Positions 1 to 8,308 of a stretch of DNA of 64,000 bases are shown here, piece by piece (position 1 is the stretch's first letter; each line of letters opens with the position of its first letter). The notes under the pieces were generated by a model, which made no database searches, was not told the DNA's origin, and saw nothing but the letters and a program-made list of their open reading frames with translations. The translations under genes were made by a program, and so were the position numbers. Source of the stretch: JANELJ01 sp024511395 (GTDB taxonomy: Bacteria; Pseudomonadota; Gammaproteobacteria; GRL18); NCBI GenBank assembly GCA_963681975.1, contig OY820613.1:3720001-3784000 (forward strand), in the 5' to 3' direction.

Positions 1-1
1 A

Positions 2-1036
2 GTGGACTACAAGAAACAGAGCCGTGATGTTGAACCGCTGGAAATACCACCGGATCTGACTCATGCCAACTATGATGAAATGATGGTTGTGCCGGACATT
101 AACACCGGAGGCATCGCTTCCTATCAGGATTATAGTAAGGAGCGGCAAGGCGGTATTGTGGTGGACAAAGTTCTGCCTAAACAGGAAAACATCAAACTGG
201 TTAAGGAAGGCCAGGATGTTCGTCATCTGGTTATTACCGGTACCAAGGAGCAGGTCTGGGAAAAAATGCGTGAGTTTTGGTTAAACTCGGGTATGCTCAT
301 TAAACGTGAAAACCCGGCTACCGGTATTCTGGAAACAGAATGGGCTGAAAACCGGGCTGATATTCCACAGGACTTTATTCGTTCCGCATTAAGTTATGTA
401 CTGGAATCCTTCTATTCAGCCGGTACCCGGGATAAATACCGGGTGCGTATTGAGGAAAGTGACGAACCCGGCAAAGTTGACCTGTATCTGACTCATTATG
501 GTATGGAAGAAGTCATAGAAGACAGTATTACAGAGCGTACTATCTGGAAACCCCGACCAAGGGATCCGGAACTGGAAGCAGAAATGCTGGGACGCATGAT
601 GGTTTATATGGGGGTGGAAGAACAGAAAGCCAAAGCCCTGCTGGCACGTACGGCGACCAAAAAGGTTGACCGGGCTACGATTGCCAGAAATGCTCAGGGT
701 AATTCTCGTCTGGTGGTTAAGGAAACGTTCCCCAGGGCCTGGCGTCGTACCGGTGTGGCTCTGGATCGTATTAACTTTGTGGTGGAAGATCGTAACCGTG
801 ATGAAGGAGTTTACTTTGTTACCTATAATGATCCGCTGGCCGAGGAAAAAGGTGACTTCTTCTCCGGCCTCAAGTTCTGGGAAGACAAAACCGCTGCAGA
901 TAAGAGTAAATACCAGATCAAGCTGTTCCCACGAGGTGATGATACGGTGATTATTGTTCTGAATTCCAATGGTAAGCCCGATACTTCCAAAACTTCTTAC
1001 CGGATCCTCAATCTCCTGCATGAGCAGTTAAAGTAA
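2..1036 (+). CDS. bamC: Outer membrane protein assembly factor BamC (5' partial)
   Basis: BamC is a lipoprotein of the BAM complex, which folds beta-barrel proteins into the outer membrane. The frame is open from the first base of the window. The GTG at base 2 is probably an internal valine, because no signal peptide or lipobox cysteine is present; the true start lies upstream. The visible part begins with the conserved unstructured segment (YKKQSRDVEPLEIPPDLT) that contacts BamD in the family, followed by two helix-grip domains, roughly residues 70-190 and 235-340. About 344 residues are visible, so only the short N-terminal leader is missing. recQ follows 33 bases downstream on the same strand. 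Identification rests on the N-terminal motif and overall architecture. Confidence 0.85.
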   Translation: MDYKKQSRDVEPLEIPPDLTHANYDEMMVVPDINTGGIASYQDYSKERQGGIVVDKVLPKQENIKLVKEGQDVRHLVITGTKEQVWEKMREFWLNSGMLIKRENPATGILETEWAENRADIPQDFIRSALSYVLESFYSAGTRDKYRVRIEESDEPGKVDLYLTHYGMEEVIEDSITERTIWKPRPRDPELEAEMLGRMMVYMGVEEQKAKALLARTATKKVDRATIARNAQGNSRLVVKETFPRAWRRTGVALDRINFVVEDRNRDEGVYFVTYNDPLAEEKGDFFSGLKFWEDKTAADKSKYQIKLFPRGDDTVIIVLNSNGKPDTSKTSYRILNLLHEQLK

Positions 1037-1069
1037 AGGAACGCTTTACACAATAATGGAAGGCAAACA

Positions 1070-2902
1070 ATGACAGGGAATTGTGCCGTGCTGCAACAGC
1101 AGACACCGCTGCAGGTTCTCAAGGAGGTATTTGGCTATAGTGACTTTCGTGATGAACAGGAAGCCATAATCAATCAGCTTCTGGCCGGTCGTGATGCCAT
1201 GGTGCTCATGCCAACCGGCGGCGGCAAGTCTTTGTGCTTTCAGATCCCTTCTCTTATTCGATTAGGTACCGGGATCGTGCTTTCTCCTCTGATTGCCCTG
1301 ATGCAGGATCAGGTGGCCGCCCTGAAAATTCAGGGTGTTGCTGTGGAGTTTTTAAACTCCAGCCTGTCATTTCCCGAAGTACAGGATATTGAAGCACGCT
1401 TATTGCGCGGTGAACTGGATATGCTCTATGTGGCGCCGGAACGCTTATGCCAGGAGCGTATGCTGTCCCTGCTGCACCAGATTGATATTGCCCTGTTTGC
1501 TATTGATGAAGCTCATTGTGTTTCCCAGTGGGGCCATGATTTCAGGCCTGAGTATATTCAGCTTTCCCTGCTGCATGAACAGTTCCCCGATGTACCTCGT
1601 ATTGCACTGACCGCTACGGCTGATAAAAGTACCCGTAATGAAATTATTCAACGTCTGGATCTGGTCAATGCCCGCCTGTTTATCAGCAGTTTTGACCGCC
1701 CCAATATCCGTTACCGCATCACTCAGAAAAACAATGCCCGTAAGCAGTTGCTTAATTTTATTACCACTGAACATGCCTCAGATGCCGGTATTGTCTATTG
1801 TTTGAGCCGTAAAAAAGTGGATGAAACCGCCCGCTGGCTGAATGACCAGGGTATTGAAGCACTGCCGTATCATGCCGGTTTATCAGCCCAGGTTCGGAAG
1901 CAGCACCAGGATCAGTTTATTCGCGGCGATGGTGTAGTGATTGTAGCGACGGTAGCCTTTGGAATGGGTATTGATAAACCGGATGTGCGTTATGTGGCGC
2001 ATTTGGATCTGCCTAAAAGCCTTGAGTCTTATTACCAGGAAACAGGGCGGGCCGGCCGTGACGGTCTGCCGGCAGATGCTTGGATGGTTTACGGCCTGCA
2101 GGATGTGATTATGCTGCGCCAGATGCTGGCTGGTTCGGAGGCCGAAGAGCATATTAAGCGTCTGGAACAGCGTAAACTGGAAGCTATGCTGGGCTTCTGT
2201 GAGGTCATTTCCTGCCGGCGCAGGAGTCTGTTGGGTTATTTTGGTGAACAGCAGGAGGATGATTGCGGTAATTGTGATAACTGTCTGGAGCCGGTGGAGT
2301 CCTGGGAAGGAACCACTGAAGCTAGAAAGGCGTTATCCTGTGTCTTTCGTACCGGTCAGCGCTTTGGCGTCAGTTACCTGATAGATGTGCTGCGGGGAAA
2401 ACGGACGTCCAGAATTGAACAGTTTCTCCATGATCAGGTATCTACTTTTAGTATCGGTCAGGAATTATCTGAAGTGCAGTGGCGCTCGGTGTTTCGTCAG
2501 CTGATAGCCAGAGGACTGGTGGCCGTGGATATGGAGGGTTTCGGCTCCCTGCGTCTGACGGAAGAGAGCCGTCCGGTACTGCGGGGTGAAGAACAGATTT
2601 ATTTTCGTAAGGACATCATACACAAAACGGAACGTAAAAAATCCGGCAACAGAAAAAGAAACCGTGAATACGATACCTCCGGTGCCAACCAGCCGCTCTG
2701 GGATGCCCTGCGGGCCCGGCGTACCGAACTGGCTCAGGAGCAGGGCGTACCGGCTTACATTATTTTTCATGATGCAACGCTAATGGAAATGATGGAATAC
2801 CACCCTAAAACCCTGCACGAATTTGCACAGATTAACGGAGTGGGTGCCAGTAAGCTGGAAAAATATGCGGATGATTTTCTGGAAGTGTTGAATTCGTTCT
2901 GA
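1070..2902 (+). CDS. recQ: ATP-dependent DNA helicase RecQ
   Basis: RecQ is a 3'-5' superfamily 2 helicase of the RecF recombination pathway and of replication-fork repair. The 610-residue protein is full length. Walker A is PTGGGKS near residue 47, and the DEAH box with the RecQ aromatic loop (DEAHCVSQWGHDFRPEY) is near residue 145. The motif VI arginine finger GRAGRDG is near residue 326. A four-cysteine zinc site spans about residues 377-406 (ending CGNCDNC), followed by a winged helix and a C-terminal HRDC domain from about residue 535. The ATG lies downstream of a purine-rich GGAAGG. It is probably monocistronic or read from bamC; a GC-rich hairpin follows the stop. Confidence 0.97.
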   Translation: MTGNCAVLQQQTPLQVLKEVFGYSDFRDEQEAIINQLLAGRDAMVLMPTGGGKSLCFQIPSLIRLGTGIVLSPLIALMQDQVAALKIQGVAVEFLNSSLSFPEVQDIEARLLRGELDMLYVAPERLCQERMLSLLHQIDIALFAIDEAHCVSQWGHDFRPEYIQLSLLHEQFPDVPRIALTATADKSTRNEIIQRLDLVNARLFISSFDRPNIRYRITQKNNARKQLLNFITTEHASDAGIVYCLSRKKVDETARWLNDQGIEALPYHAGLSAQVRKQHQDQFIRGDGVVIVATVAFGMGIDKPDVRYVAHLDLPKSLESYYQETGRAGRDGLPADAWMVYGLQDVIMLRQMLAGSEAEEHIKRLEQRKLEAMLGFCEVISCRRRSLLGYFGEQQEDDCGNCDNCLEPVESWEGTTEARKALSCVFRTGQRFGVSYLIDVLRGKRTSRIEQFLHDQVSTFSIGQELSEVQWRSVFRQLIARGLVAVDMEGFGSLRLTEESRPVLRGEEQIYFRKDIIHKTERKKSGNRKRNREYDTSGANQPLWDALRARRTELAQEQGVPAYIIFHDATLMEMMEYHPKTLHEFAQINGVGASKLEKYADDFLEVLNSF

Positions 2903-2908
2903 GATGGG

Positions 2909-2931
2909 AATGCGGGCATGTTGCCCGCATT
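2909..2931 (+). terminator. Hairpin after recQ, possible terminator
   Basis: A perfect 10-bp stem (AATGCGGGCA / TGCCCGCATT) with a 3-base loop lies 7 bases after the recQ stop. No T run follows it on the plus strand, so it may be a weak or Rho-assisted terminator. Its GCGGGCA core is the same as in the hairpin after prc at 3424-3443. Confidence 0.5.
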
Positions 2932-2943
2932 AAAAATGGTTTA

Positions 2944-3165
2944 TCAGGACAGGCGGTTTTTCCACGCCATTAACTTCTGCTGGGCGGTCCGAGTTGCTTG
3001 AACAGAATTCTGTATATGCTCACTCCAAGTGCTTAGATTACGAAACTGTTCATCAGGATAGGAAAAATTCTGGCAGATATCTTCTGCTTCAGGTACATAA
3101 CCATCAGCATCAGCAAAACATTTTACATCGTTACAAAACATATCACGTTCAGTGTAATGGAACAT
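2944..3165 (-). CDS. Small conserved-looking hypothetical protein
   Basis: This is a 73-residue acidic, soluble-looking protein with no signal peptide or membrane segment. I do not recognise the family. Support for it being real is a strong Shine-Dalgarno (AAAGGAGAT) at the right distance from the ATG. It also has a balanced composition (three Cys, three Trp/Tyr-rich stretches) and sits convergent to recQ with only a hairpin between. Cysteines at about residues 11, 16 and 30 are not arranged as an obvious metal site. No function is proposed. Confidence 0.6.
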   Translation of the reverse strand: MFHYTERDMFCNDVKCFADADGYVPEAEDICQNFSYPDEQFRNLSTWSEHIQNSVQATRTAQQKLMAWKNRLS

Positions 3166-3451
3166 TGTCTATCTCCTTTGGTTTTATTCTGGCACCGCCG
3201 GTATTTTTATAAACAAGGTTAAATTGCCTTTTTAGAATTAGAAAAAACAGCCTGTTTTTTCAACGGCGGTTTTTTAGCTATGGGACAGAATTTCAGTCTG
3301 GGCAAGAAATTTTGGAGAAAAAAACGGATTATTTTTTAATCTACTATTATTTCAGTTGCTTGGGGATAGATATTAAATAACAATTTTCAAGGATGTTCTA
3401 AGATTTTGATTGTTCAGGTTAAACGCGGGCAGGGATGCCCGCGCTCCAGGG
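3166..3451. other. Intergenic region between the small gene and prc
   Basis: This 286-bp AT-rich stretch carries the leader and ribosome binding site of the minus-strand small gene at its left edge and the prc terminator hairpin at its right edge. A T-rich segment with short A/T tracts lies between. I see no further coding potential. Confidence 0.5.
3424..3443 (-). terminator. Terminator-like hairpin after prc
   Basis: A stem of CGCGGGCA / TGCCCGCG with a 4-base loop lies 9 bases beyond the prc stop. On the minus strand it is followed by a short TTT run, so it is a plausible intrinsic terminator for prc. Confidence 0.55.
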
Positions 3452-5626
3452 TTATTTATTGGCCAGCTCATTCTGTTTAAGTTGGATGTAATCAGCCAGA
3501 ATATGTGCCGCTTCTACCAGCAGAGTTCGGCTGTCGGTATCTTCTTTTTCTTCCTCTTCATCATCATCTTCATGCAAACCCAGAACGTCTTCCTTTTCGT
3601 CCAGTTCTTTAATGCTCTTATAAGGCTCTTCACCTTTGGCCAGGCGGCGGCGGTTTTCAATATCCAGCTGTTCCTGGCGGGATTGCTGGTATTCTTTCTG
3701 ACGTTTGGCAAGATTCAGAGACACGACTTTTTTGTCTTTCTTTTTATCAATGCGGGCAATGGTTTCTTGGATATAACGAAAGTCCGGGTTGCTGGCGCTA
3801 CGTTGTGCATGCTGTTGTTTCAGTGCCGGCAGCACATCTTTAAAGTCGGGGGAGTCTTTATAGTCGGCATTGGAAATTTCATCCCAGGGCAGGGCTTCAG
3901 GTAGAGAGCTTTCGCCAATTTCATCTTTATCATAAATAGCCGGGAAATCAATATCCGGCAATACCCCTCGATTCTGGGTACTGCCGCCGGAAACCCGGTA
4001 GAACTTGGCATGGGTCAGTTTGATCTGTCCCTGCTCTAGCTGCTGCAGAGCCTGAACCGTGCCCTTGCCGAAGGTCTGGGTACCGATGATCAGGCCGCGG
4101 TGATAGTCCTGAATTGCACCGGCAAAAATCTCGGAGGCAGAAGCACTTAAACGGTTAACCAGCACCGCCAGCGGGCCGCTGTAAACCACCTCATCACTGT
4201 CGTCCTGCAGCTGAGCAATACGGCCGTCTGCCGCTTTTACCTGTACAGTAGGGCCGGACTTAATAAACAGACCCACCAGAGAATTAACTTCCTGCAGGGA
4301 GCCGCCGCCATTATTGCGCAGGTCGATAACCAAGGCGTCGATACCTTCTTTTTTCAGTTCTTCAATCAGTTTACGGACATCACGGGTCGTACTTTTATAA
4401 TCCGCTTTACCGGATTGAGCACCCTTGAAATCAATATAAAAGGTGGGGATTTCTATGACCCCGATTTTCTGTTTTTTGCCGTTGTTTTCAATAGTAATAA
4501 TTTCTTTCTGTGCGGCCTGTTCTTCCAGTTTAACCGTATTACGGACAATCTGAATAATACGGGTTTTATGGTCATCCTTGCTTTTATGCAGGATCACTTC
4601 CAGGCGTACTACTGTGCCTTTTTTACCGCGAATTAACTGCACCACATCATCCAGACGCCAGCCGATAACATCCTCCATTTTGCCGTCAACACCCTGGCCA
4701 ACGCCGACAATGCGATCCCCGGCTTTAAGCTGCCCGTCTTTTTCAGCGGGGCCTGCCGGCACCAGACGTTTGACCTTGGTATAACCGTCTTCAGACTGCA
4801 GCATGGCACCGATACCTTCCAGTGACAGACTCATCTGAATATCAAAATTTTCCGATACCCGGGGTGAGAAATACTGGGTATGGGGATCATAGGATTCTGC
4901 CAAGGCATTGATATAAATGCGGAAAGCATCTTCGCTATTGGTCTGTTTAATGCGGTTAAGCTGGTTTTTATAGCGCTTAATTAATAACTCACGTATTTCC
5001 TTATCATCTTTACCGGCCAGTTTGAAACTGATGATCAGGTTTTTAAGCTGTTTACGGGTCAGATCATTCTGTTCTTTTTGATTGGCCGGCCAGGGCATGT
5101 TCTCCCGATCAATCACCAGTTCTTCGTCCTTGCTGAAATCCAGTTTGTCGTATTCATTTTCCAGCAGGTTGAGAGTATAAACCAGACGTTCGGCATGGCG
5201 TTTCTGGTACAGGTTAAAGGCTTTAAAAGCATGGCTTAATTCGCCGCGGCGAAAATCATTGTCAATCTGATAACGGTAGCGTCCAAGTTCCTTGATATCA
5301 CTGGCTAGGAAAAAGGTATGGTTAGGATCCAGTGATTTAATAAAGGCATCGAACACTTTAGAAGATAATTGGTCGTCCAGAACCATCTGCCGATAATGCC
5401 GGTACTGTAATTGTTTGGCAATCACAAAGCTGAGCTTGGCCTGATCTTTTTCCGGTGCCACAGGATGAATATATTCATCACTTTTAAAGACTTTGGCAGA
5501 ACTTAAGGCGGGCAGCAGAATAAATACTGCCAGCAGCAGGGTAAAAATGGCTTGCGGACGGCTTTGACTAATACGGTGATAACACATTCTGAACATAAAA
5601 TAACTTCTTAAACAAAATAAATACAC
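3452..5626 (-). CDS. prc: Carboxy-terminal processing (tail-specific) protease Prc/Tsp
   Basis: Prc is a periplasmic S41 serine protease that trims C-termini of periplasmic proteins, including peptidoglycan hydrolases and penicillin-binding proteins. The protein has 724 residues, slightly longer than E. coli Prc. A hydrophobic signal segment lies at about residues 25-43 (FTLLLAVFILLPALSSA). The N-terminal helical domain is followed by a PDZ domain near residues 245-330. The catalytic serine is in SASASEIFAG near residue 495 and the catalytic lysine in FGKGTVQ near 519. The C-terminal tail is very acidic (DDDEEEEKED). An internal ATG at codon 11 would place the signal peptide more conventionally and may be the true start. 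It is convergent with the recQ side genes. Confidence 0.95.
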   Translation of the reverse strand: MYLFCLRSYFMFRMCYHRISQSRPQAIFTLLLAVFILLPALSSAKVFKSDEYIHPVAPEKDQAKLSFVIAKQLQYRHYRQMVLDDQLSSKVFDAFIKSLDPNHTFFLASDIKELGRYRYQIDNDFRRGELSHAFKAFNLYQKRHAERLVYTLNLLENEYDKLDFSKDEELVIDRENMPWPANQKEQNDLTRKQLKNLIISFKLAGKDDKEIRELLIKRYKNQLNRIKQTNSEDAFRIYINALAESYDPHTQYFSPRVSENFDIQMSLSLEGIGAMLQSEDGYTKVKRLVPAGPAEKDGQLKAGDRIVGVGQGVDGKMEDVIGWRLDDVVQLIRGKKGTVVRLEVILHKSKDDHKTRIIQIVRNTVKLEEQAAQKEIITIENNGKKQKIGVIEIPTFYIDFKGAQSGKADYKSTTRDVRKLIEELKKEGIDALVIDLRNNGGGSLQEVNSLVGLFIKSGPTVQVKAADGRIAQLQDDSDEVVYSGPLAVLVNRLSASASEIFAGAIQDYHRGLIIGTQTFGKGTVQALQQLEQGQIKLTHAKFYRVSGGSTQNRGVLPDIDFPAIYDKDEIGESSLPEALPWDEISNADYKDSPDFKDVLPALKQQHAQRSASNPDFRYIQETIARIDKKKDKKVVSLNLAKRQKEYQQSRQEQLDIENRRRLAKGEEPYKSIKELDEKEDVLGLHEDDDEEEEKEDTDSRTLLVEAAHILADYIQLKQNELANK

Positions 5627-5820
5627 TAATTATAATATTAGGGTACTTTACAGGGTTTTAAATGAAATAAGGCTGAATATAGCAATCAGGATCGATATTC
5701 TGGGCTATAGCTGACCAGTTAGAGCTATTTTAGGCTATTTTTATCCCTATATGTAAGAAAAGAATGAGAAACAGTCAATAAAAATCATGAAAAATATTAA
5801 AAAAGACGGGAATTATCATT
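5627..5820. other. Prc upstream region
   Basis: This AT-rich 194-bp region contains the divergent upstream regions of prc (minus strand) and the decayed greB (plus strand). No promoter boxes stand out enough to call. Confidence 0.35.
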
Positions 5821-6001
5821 ATGGGGCGTTACAGACCACCACGAAAACCCTCTTCCAAATACATCACTCCAGAGGGTATGGCCAAAATGGAAGAAGAAAT
5901 GCGTTATTTATGGGGTTCTAATATATATATATGGTAAAAAGCAATTACGGGAAATTGATGCCCGGATACGTTTTCTCAGTAAACGGCTGGAAGATATGGT
6001 A
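5821..6001 (+). pseudogene. greB: Decayed transcription elongation factor GreB
   Basis: GreB rescues backtracked RNA polymerase. The frame begins MGRYRPPRKPSSKYITPEGMAKMEEEMRYLW, which matches the GreB N-terminus, and then hits a stop after an AT dinucleotide run (5920-5934). A second frame resumes with GKKQLREIDARIRFLSKRLEDM, which matches the GreB second coiled-coil helix. About 27 residues between these blocks, including the GreB hairpin-tip region, are gone. The gene is then cut at 6001 by the left end of an IS5-type element, and no C-terminal domain is found anywhere in the window. It is therefore dead here. Identification is from remembered GreB sequence. Confidence 0.8.
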
Positions 6002-7360
6002 GTCCGACCTGAATAAATCATAGCACATTGATTTATAAAGAAATATTGCTTGATTATGAGTGTTAAATTTGCAGGTTTTTGGTAAAATAAGCCTTATTAC
6101 CTTGCAAATTTCCAGACCAGAATGAAGCCAGAGAAACAGCCAAAAATACCTCAGGAAGACCTGTTCAGGATGTGCCTTGAAAACATGCTGGACATAAACC
6201 ATGAGTTGATTAAGTTATCAAAACACATAGACCGGGAAAGTCCTGATAAAGAATGGGGTGTTCTGTTTGTATCCACTAAAGGTGCTCCTGCCATTCGTAC
6301 TCGATTGATTGCAGGATTGCATTACCTGAAACACCTGCATGATTTATCAGATGAACAGGTAGTAAAAGGCTGGACAGAAAATCCGTACTGGCAATATTTT
6401 TGTGGAGAAGAATACTTTCAGCATAAGATGCCCATACACCCTGTGACCATGACCAAATGGCATAACCGGCCGGGTAAATCAGGCAGTGAAAAATTACTGA
6501 TTGAAACCATTAAAGCCGGACTAAAGAGTAAAACCATAAAGCCTGGCAGTTTAAAGAAAGTCACGGTAGATACTACCGTACAGGAAAAGAACATCGCTTT
6601 TTCAACCGATTCAAAGCTCCTGAGCAAAGCCAGAGAAAACCTGATTAAACTGTCCAAAGAGCACGGTATTAAACTGCGCCAGAACTATAATCGGGTTGGG
6701 CCGCAATATGTACTAATGGCCAGTCGTTATGCACATGCAAAACAGTTTAAACGCATGAAGAAAATGAACAATAAACTGAAATCCCGTTTAGGTCGTGTTA
6801 AACGGGATATTGAACGACAACTGCCCAACTATTCTGTTGATATTCAGTCTCTGTTTGAAGTAGCTCTAAAACAGGCTCAGAAACTGATTGAGCAGGAGCA
6901 GCACAGTAAAAACAAGCTTTAGAGTTTACATGCACCGGAAGTCGAGTGTATCAGTAAAAGCAAGGCTCATAAGCCTTATGAATTTGGAGTTAAAGCCAGT
7001 ATCGCGGTAACTAACAAGGAAGGCTTTGTTATTGGCGCTCAAAGTTGTCCGGGCAATCCTTATGATGGACATACCTTGCTGCCACAACTGGAACAGATAA
7101 AACAGTTTACAGCCGTACAACCGGAACAATGCTTTGTTGACCGGGGTTATCATGGACATGAGGTAAAAGATACGAAAGTTTTTATCTCAGGTCAGAAGCG
7201 AGGCGTTACCCGAAGTATTAAAAAGGCATTAAAACGGCGCAGTGCGATTGAGCCTGAAATCGGTCATATGAAAAACGATGGCCGTTTAGACCGCTGCTAC
7301 CTCAAAGGTGCAGTCGGTGATGCCATTAATGTGGTTATGGTAGCCGCTGGACATAACTTA
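6002..7360 (+). mobile_element. IS5-type element copy A, left 1359 bp of a split copy
   Basis: The left terminal repeat begins GTCCGACCTGAATAA, as in the other copies. Homology stops abruptly at the sequence TAACTTA (7354-7360), inside the 3' part of the transposase. The missing 135 bp, apart from the last 4 bases, are found at 16293-16427, again next to TAACTTA. The two parts sum to the 1498-bp unit length. This copy was therefore interrupted after it inserted beside greB. Confidence 0.9.
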
Positions 7361-7363
7361 ATT
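6122..7363 (+). pseudogene. IS5-family transposase, broken (copy A)
   Basis: This is a DDE transposase of the IS5 family, resembling the IS1478-type branch by its VTVDTTVQEK and RVGPQYVLMASRYAHAKQFKR blocks. Compared with the intact 447-residue copies it has a nonsense change (TAC to TAG) at about codon 267, ending the first frame at 6922. A second frame restarts at 7076. Its C-terminal 35 residues are cut off at the 7360 junction. It is not expected to be active. Confidence 0.9.
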
Positions 7364-7495
7364 GAGTACTATTAAAGCGTCGGCTTTGAGCATATAATTC
7401 CACTAAATCTAAATGGATATAAATTGTTGAGTATTTATTATTTAAATTCATTTAGCCAATTACTCCTGTTTTACCTATGATAAGGCTTTTATTGC

Positions 7496-7909
7496 ATGGG
7501 CGTTGCACTTTTACTTATCACCCACGATGAAATCGGCCGCAGTATGCTTGATACTGCCATTAATATGATGGGTGTTTCCCCCATCCCGTGCAGAAACCTG
7601 GTCATTACTTCTCAAATGGACATTGAACAGGGCCTGGAACAGGCTCTAAAACTTTGCGCTGAACTGGATAATCCTGACGGTATCCTGGTAATTACCGACA
7701 TCTACGGCTCAACACCCAGTAATATTGCTACCCGGCTGCTAGAAAGTACACCGGAGCAGGAAAAGGTCATTGTTACCGGCATTAACCTGCCCATGCTGGT
7801 CAGAGTGATGAATTATGCCGATCTGAACTTATCCGAACTGGCTCAGAAAGCCTGCTCCAGCGCCTCGGACAGCATCTTTATTATTGATAATTCACTTAAA
7901 TGCCCTTAA
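7496..7909 (+). CDS. PTS EIIA, mannose-type (nitrogen-PTS cluster)
   Basis: This EIIA domain of the mannose (PF03610) type would accept a phosphoryl group from HPr. Here it probably serves a regulatory rather than sugar-transport role, since no EIIB/EIIC genes are present. The protein has 137 residues. The phosphorylated histidine is expected at His10 in LLLITHDEIG. The block GILVITDIYGSTPSNIA (about residues 61-77) is family-typical. The HPr gene follows after 89 bp and mgtE after that, the arrangement seen next to rpoN-ptsN-rapZ in many proteobacteria. Here the trio lies 7 kb away from hprK and on the opposite strand, so its upstream promoter and rapZ context are lost. An AT-rich 135-bp leader separates it from the IS junction. 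Confidence 0.88.
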   Translation: MGVALLLITHDEIGRSMLDTAINMMGVSPIPCRNLVITSQMDIEQGLEQALKLCAELDNPDGILVITDIYGSTPSNIATRLLESTPEQEKVIVTGINLPMLVRVMNYADLNLSELAQKACSSASDSIFIIDNSLKCP

Positions 7910-7998
7910 GCTGTCAGCACTTTTCCTGTTAACATGGGAAATTGACCGGGTTGCGATAAATTACAGAAAGATGTGCCAAATTAACTTGCCAAATAAGT

Positions 7999-8268
7999 AT
8001 GATTGAAAAAAATATTACCATAAGCAACAAGCTTGGTCTGCATGCCCGGGCCGCAGCCAAATTGGTGAGCCTGGCCAGCAGCTTTAACTCGGATATAGAA
8101 ATAAAAACACCCTGTCGCAGTGCCAATGGCAAAAGTATTATGAGTGTTATGATGCTAGTAGCAGGTATAGGCATGGAAATCACTCTGGTGATTAATGGAC
8201 CAGATGAACAGCATGCCTGCTCTGCCCTGGAAATGTTGATCAATCAACGATTTGATGAACCAGAATAA
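7999..8268 (+). CDS. ptsO: HPr phosphocarrier protein (NPr type)
   Basis: HPr family phosphocarrier of 89 residues, transferring phosphate from enzyme I to EIIA proteins (PtsN, the adjacent EIIA). The active-site histidine is His15 in NKLGLHARAAAKL. The helix-2 regulatory serine is present in SANGKSIMSVMML (about Ser46), the site that HprK phosphorylates in other bacteria. That agrees with an hprK-like gene at 16417-16920. It is between EIIA and mgtE in the same orientation. Gene naming (ptsO/npr versus ptsH) is by context. Confidence 0.92.
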   Translation: MIEKNITISNKLGLHARAAAKLVSLASSFNSDIEIKTPCRSANGKSIMSVMMLVAGIGMEITLVINGPDEQHACSALEMLINQRFDEPE

Positions 8269-8308
8269 GCTCCATTTTTAAAATGCAAAAAAGAATAGTG
8301 AAATAAAT

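Noticed and set aside
416..1021. A 201-codon open frame on the minus strand
   Set aside because: It lies entirely inside bamC in antisense, and its residue content is that of a shadow frame.
3410..3904. A 164-codon plus-strand frame at the end of prc
   Set aside because: It is antisense to the acidic, low-complexity C-terminus of prc, which naturally gives a Phe/Leu-rich shadow.
7929..8243. A 104-codon minus-strand frame opposite HPr
   Set aside because: It is antisense to a complete HPr gene, with no supporting features.
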